DNA from: Gemmatimonadota bacterium
Lineage (GTDB): Bacteria > Gemmatimonadota > Gemmatimonadetes > Longimicrobiales > Gaopeijiaceae
Assembly (NCBI GenBank): GCA_015492755.1
Contig: WGEM01000495.1
Coordinates: 1 to 11,610, forward strand
Direction of reading: 5' to 3'
Length of the DNA: 11,610 nucleotides
Shown here: positions 5,674 to 11,610 of the stretch, one piece after another
How the letters are laid out: the number at the start of each line of letters is the position of its first letter
How positions within the stretch are numbered: the first letter of the stretch is position 1
Translations under genes and position numbers: made by a program
Notes under the pieces: model-generated
What the model was told of the DNA's origin: nothing
Database searches by the model: none
What the model saw: the letters and a program-made list of their open reading frames with translations, nothing else

Positions 5674-7155
5674 ATGACTCCACCGACACCGACCTCCTCC
5701 CTGACACGTCTCGCGCGGACGCTTCTCCTCGCCCTCGGCATCGGGGGCGTCCTCACCTGCGTCCACGTCACAGCGACCGGGGCGCAGGAAGACGCCGGCC
5801 CGGTGATGGGGGTGGTGGACCTCGCCGCCCTCCAGGACGAGGCGGTGCGCCGGCTGCAGGAGTACATCCGCATCAACACGGTGAACCCGCCGGGAAACGA
5901 GATCCGCGGCGCCGAGTTCTTCGCCCGCATCTTCGAGGCGGAGGGCATCCCGTACGAGATGGTGGAGTCGGCGCCGGGGCGGGGGAACATCTGGGCGCGG
6001 CTGGAGGGCGGCGACGAGCCGGCGCTCCTCCTCCTCCACCACATGGACGTGGTGCCGGCAGACGCGCGCTACTGGAGCACGGATCCCCTCTCCGGCGAGA
6101 TCCGGGACGGACACATCTACGGGCGGGGCGCGCTGGACACCAAGACCAGCGGGATCCTGCACCTGGCGGGCTTCCTGGCGCTTCACCGTTCCGGTGTGCC
6201 GCTTCGCCGTGACGTGATCTTCATGGCCACCGCCGACGAAGAGGCCGGCGGCTTCTACGGAGCAGGCTGGCTGGTGGCGCACCGTCCGGAGCTCTTCGAG
6301 GACGTGGGTTTCCTCCTGAACGAGGGCGGGGGCGGCGGCGTCGTGGACGGGAAGGTCCAGTTCGGCGTGGAAGTGACGCAGAAGGTCCCCTACTGGCTGC
6401 GGCTCACCACGCAGGGCACGCCCGGCCACGGCTCACGACCCCTGGTGTCGTACGCGGCCACGGAGCTCATCGCCGCGCTGGAGCGTCTCCGGACGCACCG
6501 CTTCGAGCCGCGGATCATTCCCGCCGTGGCCGAGCACTTCCGGGGCTTCGCCGGGGACCATCCCGAGCCGTGGCGCTCGCGCTTCCGCGACATCGCCGCC
6601 GCCATCCGGGAGCCGGGCGTGCTGGAGGAGCTGCAGGCCTATGACCCGGGGCTGCACACGCTCACGCGCAACACTTGCTCCATCACCCGGTTCGGCGCCA
6701 GCGAGAAGATCAACGTCATCTCCCCGGAGGCGTGGGCGGAGGTGGACTGCCGCCTGCTGCCGGATCAGGACCCGGAGGCGTGGCTCCGCGAGATGCGGAC
6801 GGTGCTGGGACCGGAGGTGGAGATCAAGGTGCTCATGGGCTTCAACCCCGCCGTCTCGTCCACCGACACCGAACTCTACCGGGTGATCCGCGAGGTCACG
6901 CTGGAGACCTTCCCCGGCGCCAACTTCGTGCCGCAGGTGCAGGGCGGCTTCACCGACAGCCACTTCTTCCGCGACCTGGGGATCGTGAGCTACGGGTACA
7001 ACCCCGTGGCCGTCCCGCAGGGAGACGCCGGCGGCGTGCACGGCAACGACGAGCGCATCAGCGTGGAGAACGTGCGCCGCGGTGTCACCATGACGCTGCA
7101 GATCCTGGAGCGCTTCGCCGCCCGGCGGCCCGCGGGGCCGCCGGACGGCTCCTGA
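5674..7155 (+). CDS. Secreted M20 family metallopeptidase
   Basis: The 493-residue product has a Sec-type signal peptide: Arg residues near 12-15, a hydrophobic core at about 16-30, and probable cleavage after VTATGA at residue 37. Cys29 is not in a proper lipobox, so a soluble exported enzyme is more likely than a lipoprotein. The catalytic domain has all M20 residues: His123 and Asp125 in HHMDVVP, metal-bridging Asp155 in GRGALDTK, the Glu189-Glu190 pair in TADEEAGG, Glu217 in LLNEGGGG and His456 in GVHGNDER. The inserted dimerisation domain carries GTPGHGSRP, with His252. M20 enzymes remove acyl groups or single amino acids from peptides and N-acyl amino acids using two Zn ions. The start at ATG 5674 is chosen because it gives the signal peptide; upstream in-frame codons do not. 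It is divergent from vapB and has no clear ribosome site. Confidence 0.92.
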   Translation: MTPPTPTSSLTRLARTLLLALGIGGVLTCVHVTATGAQEDAGPVMGVVDLAALQDEAVRRLQEYIRINTVNPPGNEIRGAEFFARIFEAEGIPYEMVESAPGRGNIWARLEGGDEPALLLLHHMDVVPADARYWSTDPLSGEIRDGHIYGRGALDTKTSGILHLAGFLALHRSGVPLRRDVIFMATADEEAGGFYGAGWLVAHRPELFEDVGFLLNEGGGGGVVDGKVQFGVEVTQKVPYWLRLTTQGTPGHGSRPLVSYAATELIAALERLRTHRFEPRIIPAVAEHFRGFAGDHPEPWRSRFRDIAAAIREPGVLEELQAYDPGLHTLTRNTCSITRFGASEKINVISPEAWAEVDCRLLPDQDPEAWLREMRTVLGPEVEIKVLMGFNPAVSSTDTELYRVIREVTLETFPGANFVPQVQGGFTDSHFFRDLGIVSYGYNPVAVPQGDAGGVHGNDERISVENVRRGVTMTLQILERFAARRPAGPPDGS

Positions 7156-7174
7156 GCGACGCTCGGCCAGGCTC

Positions 7175-7597
7175 CTAACCGCCCTGGCGCTCCACCTGGA
7201 TCTGCGACCGGGTGAGCTCGGTGCCCAGCCACACGTTCACCGCGGTGCCCTCAGGTAGCTCCAGGTCGTCGGAGCGGATGCCGTAGTCCTCGTAGCCCAG
7301 CGCCCACACAGGCGGGCTGGCAAAGACCTTGAGGCGTACGGCGCCGCGCTCGGCGATCTCCGCCGGCAGCTCCAGGAACTTCAGGTGACCCCGGGCGACC
7401 CGCCCCAGCCGGTGCATCTTCCCGTGGGCGTCCTGGGCATCGATCAGGACGGGATGCCGGTAGTGATTCACCACCCGGACCTCCCGGACCTCGGCTTCGG
7501 CGGTCGCAGCCGCCGACTCCACCTCCGCCGCCAGCGTCGGGGCGGCCGGCACGGCCGCCAGGGCCAGCGCCAGGACCATCGTCTTCGTCCGCATCAT
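7175..7597 (-). CDS. Small secreted protein of unknown function
   Basis: I do not recognise a named family. The 140-residue product starts with a clear signal peptide (KTMVLALALAAVPAAPTLAA, cleavage near residue 24), so the mature protein of about 116 residues is probably periplasmic or secreted. The mature part looks beta-rich: VREVRVVNHYRHPVLIDAQD suggests an Ig-like or beta-sandwich first strand pair, followed by HRLGRVARGHLKFLELP and a final stretch ending NVWLGTELTRSQIQVE. There are no cysteines in the mature part and no evident catalytic motif. Two adjacent ATG codons (7595-7597 and 7592-7594) follow the ribosome site GGGAGGT at 7603-7609, so the start could be one residue later. The gene converges with the M20 peptidase, with 19 bases between stops, and is followed by no other minus-strand gene. 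Confidence 0.78.
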   Translation of the reverse strand: MMRTKTMVLALALAAVPAAPTLAAEVESAAATAEAEVREVRVVNHYRHPVLIDAQDAHGKMHRLGRVARGHLKFLELPAEIAERGAVRLKVFASPPVWALGYEDYGIRSDDLELPEGTAVNVWLGTELTRSQIQVERQGG

Positions 7598-7825
7598 CCT
7601 CCACCTCCCGTGTTCGAGTCGCCGGGCCGGCCCGCGGCAGGCGTGCTCGACGGGCTCCCGGGCCCGGCCATGTGACGGCCCCCCAGTGCGCCGGAGGCGT
7701 CGGGGGTGCCGCTCCTTCTGCGACGCTTGTTCACGGGTGGGGCGTTGCCCCGCGCCCGCGGCTACGTCGTGAAGGGGCGTACGAAGGGGGAGGAGGGTTC
7801 GTTTCGGAGCCGGAAGCTCCTGCGC
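7598..7825. other. 228-base intergenic region with hairpins but no gene
   Basis: This gap lies between the bacilliredoxin stop and the secreted-protein start, both on the minus strand. It holds a tight hairpin with arms GTGGGGC (7737-7743) and GCCCCGC (7747-7753), which includes one G-T pair, and a weak stem GGAGC/GCTCC (7806-7820) just past the bacilliredoxin stop. Neither has a T-run. I see no conserved protein, tRNA or recognisable riboswitch here. The promoter of the secreted protein presumably lies within it but is not clear. Confidence 0.4.
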
Positions 7826-8242
7826 TCAGCAGTGCTCCTCGTACGCCGCCTGCAGATCGCGAGCGATGTCTTCCGGGTGTCGTCCCTCGATCTGGTGCCG
7901 CTCCATGAAGTAGACCAGCTCGCCGTCCTTAAAGAGCGCCACCGACGGGGACGACGGAGGATAGCCCACGATGTACTCGCGGACGCGGTCGGTGGCCTCC
8001 ATGTCCTGCCCCGCGAAGACGGTGGTGAGGACCTCCGGCTTCTTCTCACCCTGCAGCGACATATAGACCGCCGGACGCATCATGGCGGCGGCGCAGCCGC
8101 AGATGGAGTTGATGGCCACCAGCACGCTGCGCTTCTCCGTGCCCAGGATGGCGTCGACTTCCTCAGGGGTACGCATCTCCTGGAACCCGATGCGCACCAG
8201 GTCCTCGCGCATGGGGGCGACCATCATCTCAGGGTAGGGCAT
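7826..8242 (-). CDS. BrxA/BrxB family bacilliredoxin
   Basis: This 138-residue thioredoxin-fold protein starts MPYPEMMVAPMREDLVRIGF and carries the active site NSICGC at residues 45-50 (Cys48-Gly-Cys50). This is the CGC motif typical of the YphP/YqiW (BrxA/BrxB) family. In Bacillus these proteins remove bacillithiol from mixed disulfides on other proteins after oxidative stress. Other family landmarks are GQDMEATDRVREYI, YPPSSPSVALFKDGE and FMERHQIEGR. The start at ATG 8242 follows AGGAGG 7 bases upstream, and the in-frame region beyond it is antisense to the molybdenum hydroxylase gene. A final Cys138 as the very last residue is of uncertain role. The family suggests a bacillithiol-type thiol in this organism, although no biosynthesis gene is in the window. 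It is divergent from the molybdenum hydroxylase operon. Confidence 0.94.
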   Translation of the reverse strand: MPYPEMMVAPMREDLVRIGFQEMRTPEEVDAILGTEKRSVLVAINSICGCAAAMMRPAVYMSLQGEKKPEVLTTVFAGQDMEATDRVREYIVGYPPSSPSVALFKDGELVYFMERHQIEGRHPEDIARDLQAAYEEHC

Positions 8243-8249
8243 CGGGCGT

Positions 8250-8255
8250 CCTCCT
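8250..8255 (-). promoter_or_regulatory. Ribosome binding site fixing the bacilliredoxin start
   Basis: Read on the minus strand this is AGGAGG, 7 bases before ATG 8242. It supports this start over longer upstream frames, and the resulting N-terminus matches the family. Confidence 0.7.
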
Positions 8256-8366
8256 GTTCCTCGGAGATTCGTTCTCACTACCGGCAGGGCAGGATTACCC
8301 CCGACGGCGGAGGTGTTCCCCCCGGCCACCGTTGCCCGGGCCCGCCGCGCCGACGACCTTTCGGGT

Positions 8367-8903
8367 ATGTCCACCAACGTCCGGATCGTCCGCCTCCGCG
8401 TCAACGGAGACCTGCACGAGGTGGGCGTTCCCGCCCACTTCACCCTCCTGGAAACGCTCCGCTACCGGCTGGGCCTCACCGGCAGCAAGCAGGGGTGTGA
8501 CAAGGGGGACTGCGGCGCCTGCACCGTCATCATGGACGGTGTGGCCACCCTCTCGTGCCTCACGCCCGTGTGGGAGGCGGAAGGGCGCGACGTGGTGACG
8601 GTGGAAGGGCTGGCGGAACCCGACGCCCCGCACCCCCTGCAGGACGCCTTCGACCGCTACGGGGCGGCGCAGTGCGGCTTCTGCACGCCGGGGATCCTCT
8701 GCTCTGCGGCGGCGCTGCTGGCCGCCGAGCGCCGCCCCAGCCGGGAGCGGATCCGTGAGGCGCTGGCGGGCAACCTCTGTCGCTGCACCGGCTATACGAA
8801 GATCTACGAGGCGGTGGAGGCGGCGGCGGCGGTGCTGGCGGAGGAGGCGGAGGGCCGCCCAGCCCACGCGCCGGGGACCGCCGGGGAGGAGCACGATGGC
8901 TGA
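8367..8903 (+). CDS. Molybdenum hydroxylase [2Fe-2S] subunit
   Basis: This 178-residue protein is the iron-sulfur subunit of a xanthine oxidase-family enzyme and passes electrons from the molybdenum site. Its plant-ferredoxin-like N-terminal domain binds one cluster through Cys44, 49, 52 and 64 (GCDKGDCGAC and SC). The helical C-terminal domain binds a second through Cys103, 106, 138 and 140 (QCGFCTPG and CRCTGY). Gln102 next to Cys103 normally contacts the molybdopterin. Length is near normal (about 155-175). ATG 8367 is chosen because family members begin shortly before the first strand (VRIVRLRVNG); a GTG at 8313 would add 18 atypical residues. No strong ribosome site precedes ATG 8367. 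Its end overlaps the large-subunit start by 8 bases, so the two are co-translated. The closest named relatives I recognise are the small subunits of 4-hydroxybenzoyl-CoA reductase and similar dehydrogenases. Confidence 0.93.
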   Translation: MSTNVRIVRLRVNGDLHEVGVPAHFTLLETLRYRLGLTGSKQGCDKGDCGACTVIMDGVATLSCLTPVWEAEGRDVVTVEGLAEPDAPHPLQDAFDRYGAAQCGFCTPGILCSAAALLAAERRPSRERIREALAGNLCRCTGYTKIYEAVEAAAAVLAEEAEGRPAHAPGTAGEEHDG

Positions 8904-11310
8904 CCGCTCCGCGTCCACCACGCTCATCGGGCGCCGGCTGCGGCGCGTCGAGGGGCTCGACAAGTCCACGGGACGCGCGGTGTACACCGACGACGTGCAG
9001 CTTCCGGGGATGCTCCACGGGAAGATCCTCCGGAGTCCCCACCCCCACGCCCGCATCGTCTCCATCGACACCTCCGAGGCGGAGGCGCTGGAGGGCGTGC
9101 ACGCCGTCATCACCGGCCGGGACATGCCGGTGAAGTACGGGATCATCCCGTGGACGCCCGACGAGTACCCGCTCTGCGTGGACCGGGTGCGCTACATCGG
9201 CGACGGCGTGGCGGCGGTGGCCGCGGTGGACGAGGACACGGCCATCCGGGCGCTGGAGCTCATCCGGGTGGAATACGAACCGCTTCCGGCCTTCCTGGAT
9301 CCCTTCGAGGCCCTGAACGCCGACGGGAGCACGCCCTACATCCACGAGCCCCGCAAGGAGGGCTGGAACGGCAACGTCACCAAGAAGGTGCACCTGGAAT
9401 TCGGTGACGTGGACGGCCTCCTGGAGTCCTCGGACGTGGTGGTGGAGGACGACTACTTCTTCGAGGGCACCACCCACGTGCCCATTGAGCCCCACTGCGC
9501 CATCGGCCTCTGGCAACCCGGGGCCGACGCGAAGAATCCCCACCCCACCCCCGACGGTCGCCTCACCGTGTGGTCGGCCACGCAGGTGCCCCATTACCTG
9601 CACCGGGAGCTGGCGCGGGTGCTGGGGCTGGATCCGGCGCACGTGCGGGTGCTGCAGCCGCTGGTGGGCGGCGCCTTCGGGGGCAAGAGCGAGCCCTTCG
9701 ACCTGGAGTTCTGCGTGGCGAAGCTCGCCATGCGCACCGGACGTCCGGTGAAGATCCTCTACACCCGCGAAGAGGTCTTCTACGCCCACCGGGGCCGGCA
9801 TCCCTACCACATGCACTACCGCACCGGCGCCACCGCCGACGGGAAACTCACCTCGGTGGACGCCCGCATCGTCCTGGACGGGGGCGCCTACGCCTCCTTC
9901 GGGCTGGTCACCACCTACTACTCCGGCCAGCTCCTCTGCGCGCCGTACGCCATGCCGGCGTACCGCTTCGACTCCACGCGGGTGTACACGAACAAGCCGG
10001 CGTGCGGACCGAAGCGCGGTCACGGCTCGGTGCAGCCGCGCTTCGCCTTCGAGGTGCAGATGGACCGCCTGGCGGAGAAGCTGGGCCTGGACCCCATCGA
10101 CTTCCGGCGCCGGAACTTCATCGGCTCCAACACCCGGACCGTCAACGAGCTGCGCATCACGTCCAACGGGTTCCTGGAGTGCCTCGACGCGGTGGAGCGC
10201 GCCAGCGATTGGAAGCGGAAGTTCCGCCGGCTCCCCTTCGGGCGGGGCGTGGGGGTGGCGGGCTCCACCTACATCTCGGGGACCAACTATCCCATCTATC
10301 CCAACGAGATGCCGCAGTCGGCGGTGCAGATGCAGATCGACCGCTCGGGCCGCGTGGCGGTGTTCAGCGGCGCCAGCGAGATCGGGCAGGGGTGCGACTC
10401 CATGGTGGCGTACGTGGCCGCCGAGGAGCTGGGGGTGCCGCTGGATTACGTGCGGGTGTACCGCGGCGACACCGACTTCACGCCTGTGGATCTGGGTGCG
10501 TACTCGTCGCGCGTCACTTTCATGCTGGGCAACGCCGCAATCGATGCAGCGCGTAAACTGCGGCATCAGGTGCAGGAAGCGGTGGCGGAGGCGTGGGAGG
10601 TGAAGCCATCGGAGGTCCTGCTGGCCGGCGGGCTGGCGCTCTGGGCGCCCGATACCTCACGGCAGATGCCCGTCCGTGAGGCATTCCAGCTGGCGGAAGC
10701 GAAGTTCGGGACGCTGGGCGCCACCGGGTGGTACAACACGCCGAAGGACATCCACGGGAGCTACCGCGGCGGGACCATCGGCGCGTCGCCCGCCTACTCC
10801 TTCACCGCGCACGTGGCGGAAGTGGAGGTGGATGTGGAGACGGGGTTCGTGGAGGTGAAGAAGATCTGGATCGCCCATGACTGCGGCCGGGCGCTGAACC
10901 CGGTGCTGGTGGAGGGCCAGATGGAGGGCTCGGCGTACATGGGCTTCGCCGAGGCGCTCATGGAGGAGCAGATCTTCAAGGACGCCGACCACGGGCGGGA
11001 GGGGCTCCACAACGCGCCCTCGCTCCTGGACTACCGGATCCCCACCAGCCTGGACACGCCGGAGCTGGAGTCGCTCATCGTGGAGTCCATGGATCCGGAG
11101 GGCCCGTACGGCGCCAAGGAGGCCGGCGAAGGGCCCCTCCACCCCTCCATCCCCGCCATCGCCAACGCCGTGTACGACGCCATCGGGGTGCGCCTCACGC
11201 GGTTGCCCTTCTCGCCACCCAACGTGTGGCGGAAGATCGAGGAGGCACGCGCCGCCGGCTCGCTGGCCAAGCCCGAGCCGCCGCGCCGGGCGGCGTTCAC
11301 AGGGGTGTGA
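8896..11310 (+). CDS. Molybdenum hydroxylase large (molybdopterin) subunit, 4-hydroxybenzoyl-CoA reductase alpha-like
   Basis: This 804-residue protein is the catalytic subunit of a xanthine oxidase-family enzyme and binds Mo-molybdopterin cytosine dinucleotide. ATG 8896 follows GGAGG by 6 bases. The N-terminal domain (about 15-140, from EGLDKSTGRAVYTDDVQLPG) leads into the Mo domains with GGAFGGK (258-264), KRGHGSVQPRFAFE (373-386), EIGQGCDSM (495-503) and YSSRVTFMLGNA (536-547). The C-terminal GAKEAGEGPLHPS contains Glu745, the expected base that activates water. RGHG in place of the xanthine dehydrogenase RGFG, and the segment YGIIPWTPDEYPLCVDRVRYIGD, are closest in my memory to 4-hydroxybenzoyl-CoA reductase alpha subunit (HcrA). 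The real substrate could be another aromatic or N-heterocycle, so I give no symbol. No FAD subunit gene is adjacent. It lies 7 bases before the next gene. Confidence 0.92.
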   Translation: MADRSASTTLIGRRLRRVEGLDKSTGRAVYTDDVQLPGMLHGKILRSPHPHARIVSIDTSEAEALEGVHAVITGRDMPVKYGIIPWTPDEYPLCVDRVRYIGDGVAAVAAVDEDTAIRALELIRVEYEPLPAFLDPFEALNADGSTPYIHEPRKEGWNGNVTKKVHLEFGDVDGLLESSDVVVEDDYFFEGTTHVPIEPHCAIGLWQPGADAKNPHPTPDGRLTVWSATQVPHYLHRELARVLGLDPAHVRVLQPLVGGAFGGKSEPFDLEFCVAKLAMRTGRPVKILYTREEVFYAHRGRHPYHMHYRTGATADGKLTSVDARIVLDGGAYASFGLVTTYYSGQLLCAPYAMPAYRFDSTRVYTNKPACGPKRGHGSVQPRFAFEVQMDRLAEKLGLDPIDFRRRNFIGSNTRTVNELRITSNGFLECLDAVERASDWKRKFRRLPFGRGVGVAGSTYISGTNYPIYPNEMPQSAVQMQIDRSGRVAVFSGASEIGQGCDSMVAYVAAEELGVPLDYVRVYRGDTDFTPVDLGAYSSRVTFMLGNAAIDAARKLRHQVQEAVAEAWEVKPSEVLLAGGLALWAPDTSRQMPVREAFQLAEAKFGTLGATGWYNTPKDIHGSYRGGTIGASPAYSFTAHVAEVEVDVETGFVEVKKIWIAHDCGRALNPVLVEGQMEGSAYMGFAEALMEEQIFKDADHGREGLHNAPSLLDYRIPTSLDTPELESLIVESMDPEGPYGAKEAGEGPLHPSIPAIANAVYDAIGVRLTRLPFSPPNVWRKIEEARAAGSLAKPEPPRRAAFTGV

Positions 11311-11317
11311 CGCTACC

Positions 11318-11610
11318 ATGACGCGCCGCTGGACCGAATACCGCGCGCTCCTGGGCCCGGTGGTGGTGGTGCTCCTCTTCCTCGCCGCCATGCGCTGGTC
11401 GCCCTTCGAGCCTCACCGGCCGCCGGTGGCGACGGCGGAAGACGGCGGCGGGGCGCTCCCGGCGCTCTGGACGGAGGCGGACCGCGCCGTCTTCCGGGAC
11501 GCGCTCCTGCGCGCGCTGGACGCGGGCGCGGATACGCTGCCCATGGGTGAGGCGGTGGTGGCGGTGGGGCGTCTCTTCGAGGGCGCGCCGTACGCCGCCC
11601 ACACGCTGGA
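11318..11610 (+). CDS. DUF1460 amidase-like protein (3' end outside window)
   Basis: The frame from ATG 11318 stays open to the end of the window (97 full codons). Residues about 13-25 are hydrophobic (LGPVVVVLLFLAA) after a basic N-terminus, so this is a signal peptide or membrane anchor. A helical region (WTEADRAVFRDALLRAL) then leads to VVAVGRLFEGAPYAAHTL, which matches the start of the DUF1460 domain (N-acetylmuramoyl-L-alanine amidase-like, NlpC/P60-related), where the usual form is a 'GxPYVAxTLE' segment. The catalytic Cys and His would lie beyond the window or cannot be placed. The gene starts 7 bases after the large subunit stop, so it may be read with that operon, though no functional link is evident. 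Identification rests on this one short motif. Confidence 0.68.
   Translation, partial: MTRRWTEYRALLGPVVVVLLFLAAMRWSPFEPHRPPVATAEDGGGALPALWTEADRAVFRDALLRALDAGADTLPMGEAVVAVGRLFEGAPYAAHTL

Noticed and set aside
5494..6429. Long N-terminal extension of the vapB frame
   Set aside because: The extension runs antisense to the M20 peptidase and across the vapB promoter. VapB family members start at the MATNLNLD position.
8313..8366. 18-residue extension of the [2Fe-2S] subunit from GTG 8313
   Set aside because: The added residues do not resemble the family, and the purine run GGAG abuts the GTG with no spacing.
8560..10566. Minus-strand open frame of 668 codons
   Set aside because: It lies opposite the molybdenum hydroxylase subunits, whose motifs are clear. 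The product is compositionally biased with a poly-Pro stretch and no recognisable domain.

Overview
This window looks like a chromosomal segment of a very GC-rich, free-living bacterium. Codon third positions are almost all G or C, and genes are tightly packed on both strands. The mix of genes (YtcJ-type amidohydrolase, DUF427, secreted M20 peptidase, bacilliredoxin, HcrA-like molybdenum hydroxylase, DUF1460) would fit Gemmatimonadota or a similar environmental phylum. That placement is an inference; no marker gene is present. I see no rRNA, tRNA, CRISPR array, insertion sequence or phage gene, and no gene-free stretch longer than 300 bases.

Layout. Positions 1-3879 hold five plus-strand genes: the 3' part of a YtcJ-like amidohydrolase (its start lies outside the window), a DUF1707/LiaF-like protein overlapping it by 8 bases, a shortened DUF427 protein, an arginase, and a DoxX membrane protein. 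Positions 3955-5493 are on the minus strand. Read in their own direction they are a VapB antitoxin, a VapC PIN toxin whose TTG start overlaps the vapB stop, and, 13 bases later, a lipoprotein of the dienelactone hydrolase family. A convincing promoter and a three-half-site operator candidate lie just upstream of vapB. Divergent from vapB is a secreted M20 metallopeptidase (5674-7155), which converges on a small secreted protein of unknown function (7175-7597, minus). A bacilliredoxin (7826-8242, minus) is divergent from the two-gene molybdenum hydroxylase operon (8367-11310: [2Fe-2S] subunit, then molybdopterin subunit). The window ends inside a DUF1460 amidase-like gene (from 11318).

How the genes fit together. 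Most are unrelated housekeeping or accessory functions: amino-acid and peptide catabolism (arginase, M20 peptidase, amidohydrolase), thiol redox repair, an aromatic or N-heterocycle oxidoreductase, and one toxin-antitoxin pair. I do not see a multi-gene defence or biosynthetic system that is clearly new. The points most worth checking are a DUF427 protein missing about 30 residues from the middle of the domain, the compact vapBC control region, a soluble LiaF-like protein with repeated Gly-Gly strands and a basic tail, the absence of an FAD subunit next to the molybdenum hydroxylase, and an unassigned secreted protein.
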